Shown piece after piece: positions 1 through 6,114 of a DNA stretch of 6,630 bases. Source of the stretch: Ignavibacteriales bacterium (GTDB lineage: Bacteria > Bacteroidota > Ignavibacteria > Ignavibacteriales > Melioribacteraceae); contig JAFGID010000255.1 of NCBI GenBank assembly GCA_016929735.1, positions 1 through 6,630 on the forward strand, given 5' to 3'. The position numbers were made by a program, and so were the translations under genes. The notes below the pieces were generated by a model. The model was given only the letters and a program-made list of their open reading frames with translations, had not been told where the DNA came from and did not search any database. The first letter of the stretch is position 1. Each line of letters begins with the position of its first letter.

Positions 1-840
1 AGTAACAATATTTCCTGCAATAATCTGAATATCTTTAAATTTCTTTCTGACTTCTTTTATCATTTTTAATACACCACTTGAATGTCCATGTGCAGTATCC
101 ACGACAATAATATCGGCTTTTGCATTTCTTAATGCAGTTACTCTCGCAATTGTGTCTTTTGAAACTCCAACCGCCGCTCCGACCCGCAATCTTCCTAATT
201 CATCCTTACAGGCATTTGGATATTTTTTCTTTTTAACAATATCCTTAAAAGTAATCAATCCTTTTAATATTCCGTTTTTATCAACGACAGGTAATTTTTC
301 AATTCTATATTTGTGTAATAAAACTTCAGCTTGTTCTAATGTTGTATTCAATGATGCAGTAATTAAATTTTCCTTTGTCATTAAATCACGAACAATTGTT
401 TTTGGATTTGGTTCGAATCTCAAATCTCTATTAGTCAAAATGCCGATTAATTTTTTCTTTTGATCAACTATTGGAATACCAGAAATTTTATATTTACTCA
501 TCAATTCCTGTGCATCACCTATAGTAGCATCTTCGGTCATAGTAATCGGATCGTGTATCATTCCACTCTCAGATCTCTTTACTCTATCAACCTCATGAGC
601 TTGTTCTTCAATTGACATATTTTTATGAATAATTCCGATTCCCCCCTCGACTGCCATTGCAATCGCCATCGGTGCTTCAGTAACTGTATCCATTGCAGCT
701 GATAAAAGAGGAATATTCAATTTAATCTCACGTGTTAACCTTGTTGTTACGTCAACATCTCTTGGTAGCACTTTCGATGCTGCTGGAATAAGAAGCACGT
801 CATCAAATGTAAGTCCTTCATAAATAATTTTTGTTTTCAT
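1..840 (-). CDS. guaB: IMP dehydrogenase, N-terminal 280 residues (3' end outside window)
   Basis: IMP dehydrogenase makes the NAD-dependent conversion of IMP to XMP, the committed step of guanine nucleotide synthesis in the cytoplasm. The reading frame is open from an ATG at 840 to the left edge, giving 280 of the usual roughly 490 residues. The start reads MKTKIIYEGLTFDDVLLIPA, which is the family's N-terminal signature. It is followed by NIPLLSAAMDTVTE (about 42-55) and GGIGIIHKNM (about 66-75). Two CBS domains follow at about 96-145 and 156-205, the regulatory Bateman module inserted in the TIM barrel. The barrel resumes with GRLRVGAAVG and VDTAHGHS (248-254), where Asp248 is the expected NAD-contacting residue. 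The catalytic Cys loop and flap lie beyond the edge. A weak GGA lies 6 nt before the ATG. An upstream terminator separates it from rpmB, so it probably has its own promoter. Identification is very secure. Confidence 0.97.
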   Translation of the reverse strand, partial: MKTKIIYEGLTFDDVLLIPAASKVLPRDVDVTTRLTREIKLNIPLLSAAMDTVTEAPMAIAMAVEGGIGIIHKNMSIEEQAHEVDRVKRSESGMIHDPITMTEDATIGDAQELMSKYKISGIPIVDQKKKLIGILTNRDLRFEPNPKTIVRDLMTKENLITASLNTTLEQAEVLLHKYRIEKLPVVDKNGILKGLITFKDIVKKKKYPNACKDELGRLRVGAAVGVSKDTIARVTALRNAKADIIVVDTAHGHSSGVLKMIKEVRKKFKDIQIIAGNIVT

Positions 841-880
841 ATATATTCCAATTATTTTATTCAATTCTAATATTTATTTA

Positions 881-909
881 CAAATTAAAACAATTTTTAA
901 AATAACAAA
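881..909 (-). promoter_or_regulatory. Candidate guaB promoter, Bacteroidota type (-33 TTTG, -7 TTAATTTG)
   Basis: On the minus strand a TTTG (906-909) is followed after 17 nt by TTAATTTG (881-888), which matches the Bacteroidota -7 consensus TAnnTTTG at all but one fixed position. It would start transcription around 875 and leave a leader of about 35 nt before the guaB ATG. The -33 element lies inside the U-tract of the rpmB terminator. The surrounding DNA is so AT-rich that chance matches are likely; a second imperfect box, TAGAATTG, lies at about 863-870. Tentative. Confidence 0.35.
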
Positions 910-935
910 AAAGCCCAAACCAGTTGATTTGAGCT
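901..935 (-). terminator. Rho-independent terminator of rpmB
   Basis: Read on the minus strand, AGCTCAAATC (926-935) pairs with GGTTTGGGCT (912-921) to give a 10-bp stem. It includes two G-U pairs and closes on an AACT tetraloop (922-925). The stem runs directly into a T-rich tract (six Ts counting the last stem base, then GTTATT). It begins 36 nt after the rpmB stop codon and points the same way, so it should end the rpmB transcript before guaB. There is no U-tract on the plus strand, so it is one-directional. Confidence 0.9.
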
Positions 936-971
936 GTATTAATAAAATTCGCTGAAAAGTTATTCTATCCT

Positions 972-1202
972 TTAAATCTTTCCTTCTTTTACTAACTTTG
1001 CAATCTCAGCAGTTCCATTTTTTGCAATAGTTTTCAAAGTGCTTGCAGTAACTTTAACTGTGACAAATTTATTTAATTCTTTAACCCAAATTCTTTTCTT
1101 TTGCAGATTAGGTAAGAATCTTCTTTTAGATTTATTGTGAGCATGAGATATACTGCTACCACTTTTCGGTCCTACACCAGTTACTTGACATCTTCTTGCC
1201 AT
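972..1202 (-). CDS. rpmB: 50S ribosomal protein L28
   Basis: L28 is a small structural protein of the large ribosomal subunit. The 76-residue product starts MARRCQVTGVGPKSGSSISH and continues with HNKSKRRFLPNLQKKR, both diagnostic of the family; the length is normal. It has one cysteine (Cys5) and no CxxC pairs, so it looks like the zinc-free form. I chose the ATG at 1202 because GGAG (1209-1212) lies 6 nt upstream. An in-frame TTG at 1214 would add MEKI, but it overlaps this Shine-Dalgarno and is not a likely start. The gene has its own terminator downstream and a -7-type box upstream, so it appears monocistronic. No rpmG follows it, although the two are often neighbours in other bacteria. 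Very secure. Confidence 0.97.
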   Translation of the reverse strand: MARRCQVTGVGPKSGSSISHAHNKSKRRFLPNLQKKRIWVKELNKFVTVKVTASTLKTIAKNGTAEIAKLVKEGKI

Positions 1203-1206
1203 TATT

Positions 1207-1212
1207 TTCTCC
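1207..1212 (-). promoter_or_regulatory. rpmB ribosome binding site (GGAGAA)
   Basis: GGAGAA on the minus strand, 4 nt from the ATG at 1202, fixes the L28 start and argues against the in-frame TTG that overlaps it. It is one of only two clear Shine-Dalgarno sequences in the window. Confidence 0.75.
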
Positions 1213-1233
1213 AAATGCTTATATTTTAATGTA

Positions 1234-1241
1234 CAAATATA
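1234..1241 (-). promoter_or_regulatory. Candidate rpmB promoter -7 box (TATATTTG)
   Basis: The minus strand reads TATATTTG, a perfect match to the Bacteroidota -7 consensus TAnnTTTG. It lies 31 nt upstream of the rpmB ATG, with the GGAG ribosome site between them. No TTG is visible at the expected distance upstream; that stretch is only T-rich (about 1259-1265). The position and perfect box support the call, and the missing -33 element weakens it. Confidence 0.5.
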
Positions 1242-1334
1242 ACAATTTATTTAAAAAAATAAAATTTTATCTGCTAAAAATAATATTCAAACATAAAAAA
1301 ACTCCATTAATACAACTTAAACAAAATATTTTCG

Positions 1335-1342
1335 TAATTTTG
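1335..1342 (+). promoter_or_regulatory. Candidate -7 box for the methyltransferase-wecB operon (TAATTTTG)
   Basis: TAATTTTG is a perfect match to TAnnTTTG and lies 41 nt before the methyltransferase ATG, which would leave a leader of about 35 nt. No TTG is present 17-21 nt upstream, so the -33 element is missing or degenerate. With the rpmB box it would make 1203-1383 a divergent promoter region. Chance occurrence in AT-rich DNA cannot be excluded. Confidence 0.45.
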
Positions 1343-1383
1343 AACAGCTACTTAAAAAATATTAAACTTTACATACTATTTAA

Positions 1384-2130
1384 ATGAAACAACATCAAAT
1401 TTGGAAAAATCATATAAAAAAGCTGAGTGATTCGGATGTGCTTAAATCTTTAAATAATCCCTCAATTTTTCAAACTGAATTTTCTAAGTTGCTCAGCAAT
1501 ATATGTAAAGAAAAGGATTTTAAGAATGTAATAGAAGTTGGCTGTGAATTAGGAGTTACAAGTTTGTTATTAGATCAAAATCTTAATAAACATTTTTTAG
1601 ACATTAATGATAGAGCAATTAGTATTGTTCAATCTGCTTGTACTAAATTAAATGTTACTGCAAATTTCTATATCCAAGATATGTTCAAGATGGATTTTGA
1701 AGATGAAAAATTTGATTTATTGTTTAATTCGGGTGTAATTGAACATTATAATCAAAACGAAAGATTACATTTATTAAAAGAATATAGTAGGATATTACAG
1801 AAAAATGGTTTAATAGTAATTGCATTTCCTAACCATTATTCGCTACCATATAGAACAGCGTATCTAGTCAGAAACTTTTTGAAAATATTTTTCAAAAAAC
1901 TTTGGTTATATCCTAAAGAATTTAAAATATATAATTTAGAAAAAGAAATAAACGAAGCGAATCTTATCTTGGAAAAAAGGATTGTTCTTTCAAAAAAAAG
2001 TTTATTCAATTGGTGGAATTTTTTTAAACCAATGAAACTATTCTTTAAATTTCTCGATAAGATATTCAAGTATGAAGGGTATTTAACTGTACTACTAATT
2101 AAAAAAAACTTAGCAATAAAATCTTCTTAA
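1384..2130 (+). CDS. Class I SAM-dependent methyltransferase in a polysaccharide locus
   Basis: The 248-residue cytoplasmic protein has the Rossmann-type methyltransferase order (Methyltransf_11/25-like). Motif I is EVGCELG (51-57), a variant of ExGxGxG with Glu in place of the middle Gly. An acidic residue follows at the end of strand 2 (Asp73, LDIN). QDMF (98-101) is the adenine-side acidic motif. FDLLFNSGVIEH (110-121) is strand 4 with the usual EH, and LQKNGLIVIAFPN (137-149) is the post-III segment. The tail from about 155 is rich in Phe, Lys and Leu, perhaps for membrane association. The substrate cannot be read from sequence; the neighbouring wecB suggests a sugar or lipid-linked glycan, but this is inference. 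No Shine-Dalgarno precedes the ATG, as is common in Bacteroidota. It is 15 nt from wecB and probably cotranscribed with it. Fold secure, role open. Confidence 0.85.
   Translation: MKQHQIWKNHIKKLSDSDVLKSLNNPSIFQTEFSKLLSNICKEKDFKNVIEVGCELGVTSLLLDQNLNKHFLDINDRAISIVQSACTKLNVTANFYIQDMFKMDFEDEKFDLLFNSGVIEHYNQNERLHLLKEYSRILQKNGLIVIAFPNHYSLPYRTAYLVRNFLKIFFKKLWLYPKEFKIYNLEKEINEANLILEKRIVLSKKSLFNWWNFFKPMKLFFKFLDKIFKYEGYLTVLLIKKNLAIKSS
1876..1898. repeat. Perfect 10-bp inverted repeat inside the methyltransferase gene
   Basis: Arms TTTTTGAAAA (1876-1885) and TTTTCAAAAA (1889-1898) are exact reverse complements separated by TAT. They encode part of the Phe/Lys-rich tail. There is no following U-tract, so it is not a terminator. 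It may be a chance product of A/T-rich codons. Confidence 0.5.
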
Positions 2131-2145
2131 ATAATAAGTTTAATT

Positions 2146-3285
2146 ATGAAACAAAAAAAAATAATGTTTATTTTGGGAACTAGACCTGAGGCAATTAAAC
2201 TTGCTCCACTCATTAAAGAATTTTCAAAATTATCTAATTTTCAAGTTTCTGTATGTTCGACCGGACAACATAAAAAAATGTTAGATCAAGTATTGTCAGT
2301 TTTTAAAATAAACCCTACTCATCAATTAAAAGTGATGAATAAGAACCAAACATTAGCTGGATTAACATCCAAATTGACAAAAAAAATTGATGCTCTACTA
2401 ATATATGAAAAACCTGATTTAATATTTGTACAGGGTGATACAACCACTGCATTCATCGGTGCATTATCTGCTTTTTATCATAAAATTAAAGTTGCACATA
2501 TTGAAGCTGGCTTAAGAAGTTATAATAAGTATTCTCCGTTCCCAGAAGATATAAATAGAGTACTTATTTCTAAATTGGCTGATTTTCATTTTTGTCCAAC
2601 AGATGTAGCAATAAAAAATTTACAAAAAGAGAATATTAGAAAAAATATTTTTAAAGTCGGTAATACAGTTATTGATGCTTTATTATTAATTTTGAAGGAA
2701 ATGGATACGAAAACTGAGAGAATAATTTCAGAAAAATTCAATTTCTTAGATTTGTCTAGAAAAGTAATTCTAACTACTGGTCACCGAAGAGAAAGTTTTG
2801 GTCAACCATTCAAAGAAATATGTTATGCATTAAAAGAGATAGCAATCGAATATAAAGATGTTCAATTCATTTATCCAGTTCATTTAAATCCACAAGTACA
2901 AAAACCCGTTTATGATATTTTAAAGAACTTAAAAAATGTATTTCTTATTGAACCTATTGCATATCAAGAATTAATATGGTTAATAAATAAATCATATTTC
3001 GTATTAACAGATTCTGGAGGTATTCAAGAAGAAGCACCATCTCTTGGAAAACCTGTACTTGTTATGAGAGAAGTCACAGAAAGAACTGAAGGAATTAAGG
3101 CGGGAAATGCAATTTTAGTTGGAACAAGTAAGGAAAAAATAGTTGCTTCAATAAACAAATTACTTGTAGATAAAAAACAATATCAAAGGATGTCTAAGGC
3201 AAAAAATCCTTACGGCGATGGAAAGGCATCAAAAAGGATTTTTAATATCGTTAAGAATTATTTTGAATTACTTAAAAACAAATAA
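2146..3285 (+). CDS. wecB: UDP-N-acetylglucosamine 2-epimerase, non-hydrolysing
   Basis: This enzyme reversibly converts UDP-GlcNAc to UDP-ManNAc in the cytoplasm, supplying ManNAc-type sugars for surface polysaccharides. The 379 residues match the usual length and give the familiar motifs in order: GTRPEAIK (11-18), VQGDTTTAF (95-103), HIEAGLRS (118-125), PFPEDINR (131-138), TGHRRES (211-217), PVHLNP (244-249) and DSGGIQEEAP (289-298). By comparison with E. coli WecB, the catalytic residues Asp95, Glu117, Glu131 and His213 correspond to Asp98, Glu120, Glu134 and His213 here. Ser290 and Glu296 are the UDP-binding pair. Asp135 replaces the second Glu of the common PEE. All key residues are present, so it should be active. 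No ManNAc dehydrogenase (wecC) is in view, so the final sugar is unknown. No Shine-Dalgarno is evident. Its last 18 bp overlap the opposing glycosyltransferase gene. Confidence 0.95.
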   Translation: MKQKKIMFILGTRPEAIKLAPLIKEFSKLSNFQVSVCSTGQHKKMLDQVLSVFKINPTHQLKVMNKNQTLAGLTSKLTKKIDALLIYEKPDLIFVQGDTTTAFIGALSAFYHKIKVAHIEAGLRSYNKYSPFPEDINRVLISKLADFHFCPTDVAIKNLQKENIRKNIFKVGNTVIDALLLILKEMDTKTERIISEKFNFLDLSRKVILTTGHRRESFGQPFKEICYALKEIAIEYKDVQFIYPVHLNPQVQKPVYDILKNLKNVFLIEPIAYQELIWLINKSYFVLTDSGGIQEEAPSLGKPVLVMREVTERTEGIKAGNAILVGTSKEKIVASINKLLVDKKQYQRMSKAKNPYGDGKASKRIFNIVKNYFELLKNK

Positions 3286-4542
3286 TTCTTCAACTTGTTT
3301 AGTTATTTTTTCCATTTCAAATTCCGAATAATCTGTTGGATAAAAATCTTTTTTAATGAATGCTTCTTTCAATCTTAATAAAGTATTCTTTACATTTTCC
3401 AAATTGTAATCGGTAACATATTGATTTTTCTTTTCAAGCAAATCATACAAGCAACCACCATTAGCTATATGGAATATCTTCTTGCCCAATGCCATATACT
3501 CAAATACTTTAGTCCCAATTGCATATTTATCGATTGGAGCATTGATTGATAAGCAGCAGAAATGTTCGTTGATTAACTCAGATGTTTTTTCGTAAGGAAC
3601 AAAATCGTAGAAATTAAAATGCTTTCGTATTATATTAACATACTGAAAATCATTGAAATAATCATTTTTTTTACTCGTATAAAAATTTATAATAAAGTTG
3701 TTGTTAATAAAATCATCATTTAATTCGTAAATTGCTTGTGATAATACTTTTATTCCTTCAAGCCTTGAACCTTTAGTTATACCCAATTCACCCAGATATA
3801 TCATATTAAATTTTTCGAAATCACCTTTAATTTTTAACTCACCACTATCTTCCTTATCAAAACCAAGTGGGATATAACTTATTTTATTTTCAGGTAGATG
3901 ATAAGTATCTATTAAATCTAACCTGATAATCTCAGTAACACCAACGATTTTGTCTGCAATATTTAAAGAAAAATATTCCATTTCTACTGACTTTCGTTTT
4001 AATTTGAATGACCGAAATGCTTTTAGAAATTCATATTTCCTATGATTATTCCATGGATCTTGATAATCCAAAATCAAATTTATATTTGGGCATTCTGTTT
4101 TTAATATCGCAGCAAAATAATTTAAACTGTGAAAAGGTGCTGTAACAACAACATTCTGTATTTCCTCTCTAATAACTAATTTCTTGGCGTAAGGAAGCAT
4201 AGATTTTCCAAACCTTTCCCCTTTGTCAATAAGTCTGAAAGAAAAATTATAAATTCTTTTAATAACCGCACCAATTATTTTTGAAAGAAAGTATTTTTTT
4301 GATTTGAAATACCATACGGGATATCTAGCTTTAATTCTGTGGATAATAATATTTCCATTCCCTTCTATATCGCTTGACCAATTGATTTTATCTTTATAGG
4401 GATATTTAATAGTAAGTATATGAACTTGATAATTTTTCCTTGTAAGATATTTTGCTAATTTAACCCATCTTTTACTGCATACACCACCCATTGGTGGAAA
4501 TCTGAAAACAATTACTAATATTTTTTTTTTATTATTATGCAT
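3268..4542 (-). CDS. GT4-like (group 1) glycosyltransferase
   Basis: The 424-residue protein looks like a GT-B-fold glycosyltransferase that transfers a nucleotide-activated sugar to a lipid-linked glycan at the inner membrane. The N-terminal domain opens with KKILVIVFRFPPMGG (6-20), the donor/acceptor loop of this family. It continues with VVTAPFHSLNYFAA (132-145) and LDYQDPW (158-164), matching the D-x-R-DPW motif of related enzymes with Gln for Arg. ADKIVGVTE (196-204) and ISYIPLGFD (221-229) lead into the C-terminal Rossmann domain, which starts at MIYLGELG (247-254). GTKVFEYMALGKKI (343-356) is the nucleotide-sugar site, with Glu348. A full EX7E motif is not seen. Donor and linkage are unknown. 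AGAGG 5 nt upstream supports the ATG. A run of ten A bases covers codons 5-8. It lies 37 nt after the flippase gene, probably in one operon. Confidence 0.85.
   Translation of the reverse strand: MHNNKKKILVIVFRFPPMGGVCSKRWVKLAKYLTRKNYQVHILTIKYPYKDKINWSSDIEGNGNIIIHRIKARYPVWYFKSKKYFLSKIIGAVIKRIYNFSFRLIDKGERFGKSMLPYAKKLVIREEIQNVVVTAPFHSLNYFAAILKTECPNINLILDYQDPWNNHRKYEFLKAFRSFKLKRKSVEMEYFSLNIADKIVGVTEIIRLDLIDTYHLPENKISYIPLGFDKEDSGELKIKGDFEKFNMIYLGELGITKGSRLEGIKVLSQAIYELNDDFINNNFIINFYTSKKNDYFNDFQYVNIIRKHFNFYDFVPYEKTSELINEHFCCLSINAPIDKYAIGTKVFEYMALGKKIFHIANGGCLYDLLEKKNQYVTDYNLENVKNTLLRLKEAFIKKDFYPTDYSEFEMEKITKQVEELFVFK
4521..4530 (-). repeat. A10 homopolymer tract at the 5' end of the glycosyltransferase gene
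   Basis: Ten consecutive A bases on the coding strand span codons 5-7 (Lys-Lys-Lys) and the first base of codon 8. Gain or loss of one base would shift the frame close to the start. Tracts of this length near the 5' end of surface-glycan genes are known slippage sites in some bacteria; here that role is only a possibility. Confidence 0.6.
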
Positions 4543-4547
4543 TTTAA

Positions 4548-4552
4548 CCTCT
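4548..4552 (-). promoter_or_regulatory. Glycosyltransferase ribosome binding site (AGAGG)
   Basis: AGAGG on the minus strand is followed by a 5-nt spacer (TTAAA) and the ATG at 4542. It supports that start, and it stands out because most genes in the window have no clear Shine-Dalgarno. Confidence 0.65.
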
Positions 4553-4579
4553 ATTTAGACTACTATATTACGAAAATAT

Positions 4580-6088
4580 TTATTTTTTAGGCTTAATAAT
4601 ATTAATGACTTCCTTTAATTTTTCCAATTTGTAAATATAAATAAAGAATAAACCTATACAAAAAATAATAATACTTTTCAAAAAGATATTAATAATTGAA
4701 ATTTCAATTAGTACTTTAAAATAATAAATTCCTGAGATGCAAATTATAACTACTATAAAAATTTTAAAATATTTCTTGTATTCAATATTAACATGCTCCA
4801 AATGCTGACTCCAGTAAAAAATCCACAAAGTATAAATTAAAATAGCAAGAACGGAAGTTATAACTGCAACAAAATATCCATATTCTGGTATGAGAATAAT
4901 ATTTAATGACAGATTAACAATACCAGCGATAATAATTCCACTTGATAGTATCCACATTTTTTTATGATACTGAATTACATTCATAAATATTCTATATTGC
5001 GCACTCAGCACATACATAAATGAAAGTAAAGGAATAGCGAGAATAGATTCTAAATAAAAATTCTGTGATTCCTTTTTTGAGAAAAAAGTCATTATACTAA
5101 TTAATTCTTTGGAAAATAGAAATAAAATCAAATTTGCAAAAAGCATTAGTGCGAAAATAAACAAGGAAAAATCTGCAATTTTCTTTTTAGCTCGCTCCTT
5201 ATCGAATATTAATCCTGATAATGTAATTGGACCAATAACCTGAGTTATTGCATCAGAAAGTATATACAAAATCATCGCCAAGTTGGCTGCAAAGGTATAA
5301 AGACCTAATATTTCATTTGTCTGTGATGCACCAATAACAAATCTATCAGATAATGCTTGTATCCAACTAAATGCTGTTCCGGGAATAAGAGGAAGGGAAA
5401 ATAACATACAAGCAATTAATAATTTTTTATTAAAAACAAATCCTAATATATTTTTCCGCACGAAATAAATCGTATAAAAAATAAACAAAAATATGTATCC
5501 GGCAAATTTTCCAAGTAATATTGCTTCAATTTTTAGACTAAATACAATAACAAAAAATAACATTGATAAAATATTAATTGCAGTCGATACGACCTCAAGT
5601 ACCGATGTTTGCTTTGCTAATAATGATTGCCGTAAAAACACTATACCAAGTTGCCCAATTTGAAAGAATATTGCAGGTATAAAAGTTAAAAATGCATAAG
5701 GCCAAACTGGTACCTCCAATAAGTTTTCGAGCCATAATTCAGATGTAAGTAAAATTATAGTAATAATAACAGTACCAAAAACTGTAACGAACCAAAAAAT
5801 AGTTGAGAAAAGTTCTTTCAGTTTTTCGGGAGAGTGTTTTTTATCATGAAAAAATCTGGCAAAAGCAGCATCTAGACCGAGTGAAATGATTATTGGAACA
5901 AATCTGGCAGCTGCCAATAATCCGTTTAAGATACCATATTCTGCTTCTGATAAATATGAAGTGTAAAATGGAATTAAAAATATACCTATACCTTTTGTAA
6001 TAATACTTGATACAAGGTACCATTTACCATGCTTAACTACTGATCTAAGCCAACTACCTTCATGTATATTTATGTTATTTTCTTTCAA
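4580..6088 (-). CDS. Wzx-type flippase / polysaccharide biosynthesis membrane protein
   Basis: This integral inner-membrane protein belongs to the MOP (MATE/MVF) superfamily and would flip undecaprenyl-linked glycan units to the periplasmic face. At 502 residues with about 14 hydrophobic segments (roughly 22-42, 52-72, 96-115, 130-151, 166-186, 189-210, 223-240, 260-282, 306-326, 347-366, 379-400, 404-426, 442-460, 464-486) it has typical size and topology. Family-like stretches are GIGIFLIPFYTSYLSEAEYG (33-52), LPLIPGTAFSWIQALSDRFV (232-251) and LIPEYGYFVAVITSV (399-413). A short basic tail follows the last helix. The only plausible in-frame start is TTG at 6088: an in-frame TAG lies five codons upstream, and no in-frame ATG occurs until deep in the protein. 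No Shine-Dalgarno is clear. It lies 26 nt after the upstream gene and 37 nt before the glycosyltransferase gene, consistent with one operon. Substrate specificity cannot be read from sequence. Confidence 0.88.
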   Translation of the reverse strand: MKENNINIHEGSWLRSVVKHGKWYLVSSIITKGIGIFLIPFYTSYLSEAEYGILNGLLAAARFVPIIISLGLDAAFARFFHDKKHSPEKLKELFSTIFWFVTVFGTVIITIILLTSELWLENLLEVPVWPYAFLTFIPAIFFQIGQLGIVFLRQSLLAKQTSVLEVVSTAINILSMLFFVIVFSLKIEAILLGKFAGYIFLFIFYTIYFVRKNILGFVFNKKLLIACMLFSLPLIPGTAFSWIQALSDRFVIGASQTNEILGLYTFAANLAMILYILSDAITQVIGPITLSGLIFDKERAKKKIADFSLFIFALMLFANLILFLFSKELISIMTFFSKKESQNFYLESILAIPLLSFMYVLSAQYRIFMNVIQYHKKMWILSSGIIIAGIVNLSLNIILIPEYGYFVAVITSVLAILIYTLWIFYWSQHLEHVNIEYKKYFKIFIVVIICISGIYYFKVLIEISIINIFLKSIIIFCIGLFFIYIYKLEKLKEVINIIKPKK

Positions 6089-6093
6089 AACAT
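6085..6093 (-). other. Two-codon upstream ORF (ATG TTT TGA) overlapping the flippase start
   Basis: An ATG at 6093 is followed by TTT and TGA. The TGA overlaps the TTG start of the flippase by two bases. The ATG is out of frame with the flippase. It could be chance, a site of stop-start coupling, or the true start displaced by an indel. Confidence 0.35.
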
Positions 6094-6114
6094 TACTACA
6101 CTAATGATAGATAT

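Noticed and set aside
152..463. 103-codon open frame on the plus strand
   Set aside because: It lies wholly inside guaB on the opposite strand, has no recognisable motif, and the antisense frame gives a full IMP dehydrogenase sequence.
1203..1214. TTG start adding four residues (MEKI) to L28
   Set aside because: The added codons contain the GGAG ribosome site, and family members start at MxRxCQVTG, so the ATG at 1202 is preferred.
1196..1387. 63-codon open frame on the plus strand between rpmB and the methyltransferase
   Set aside because: It starts inside rpmB antisense, consists mostly of Lys, Asn, Ile, Leu and Phe as expected from AT-rich noncoding DNA, covers both candidate promoters, and has no ribosome site.
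1836..2069. 77-codon open frame on the minus strand
   Set aside because: Shadow of the methyltransferase gene, with low-complexity composition and no motif.
3291..3312. Possible wecB terminator: AACT/AGTT hairpin followed by ATTTTTT
   Set aside because: The stem is only 4 bp with one G-C pair, and it lies within the opposing coding sequence, so it is too weak to call.
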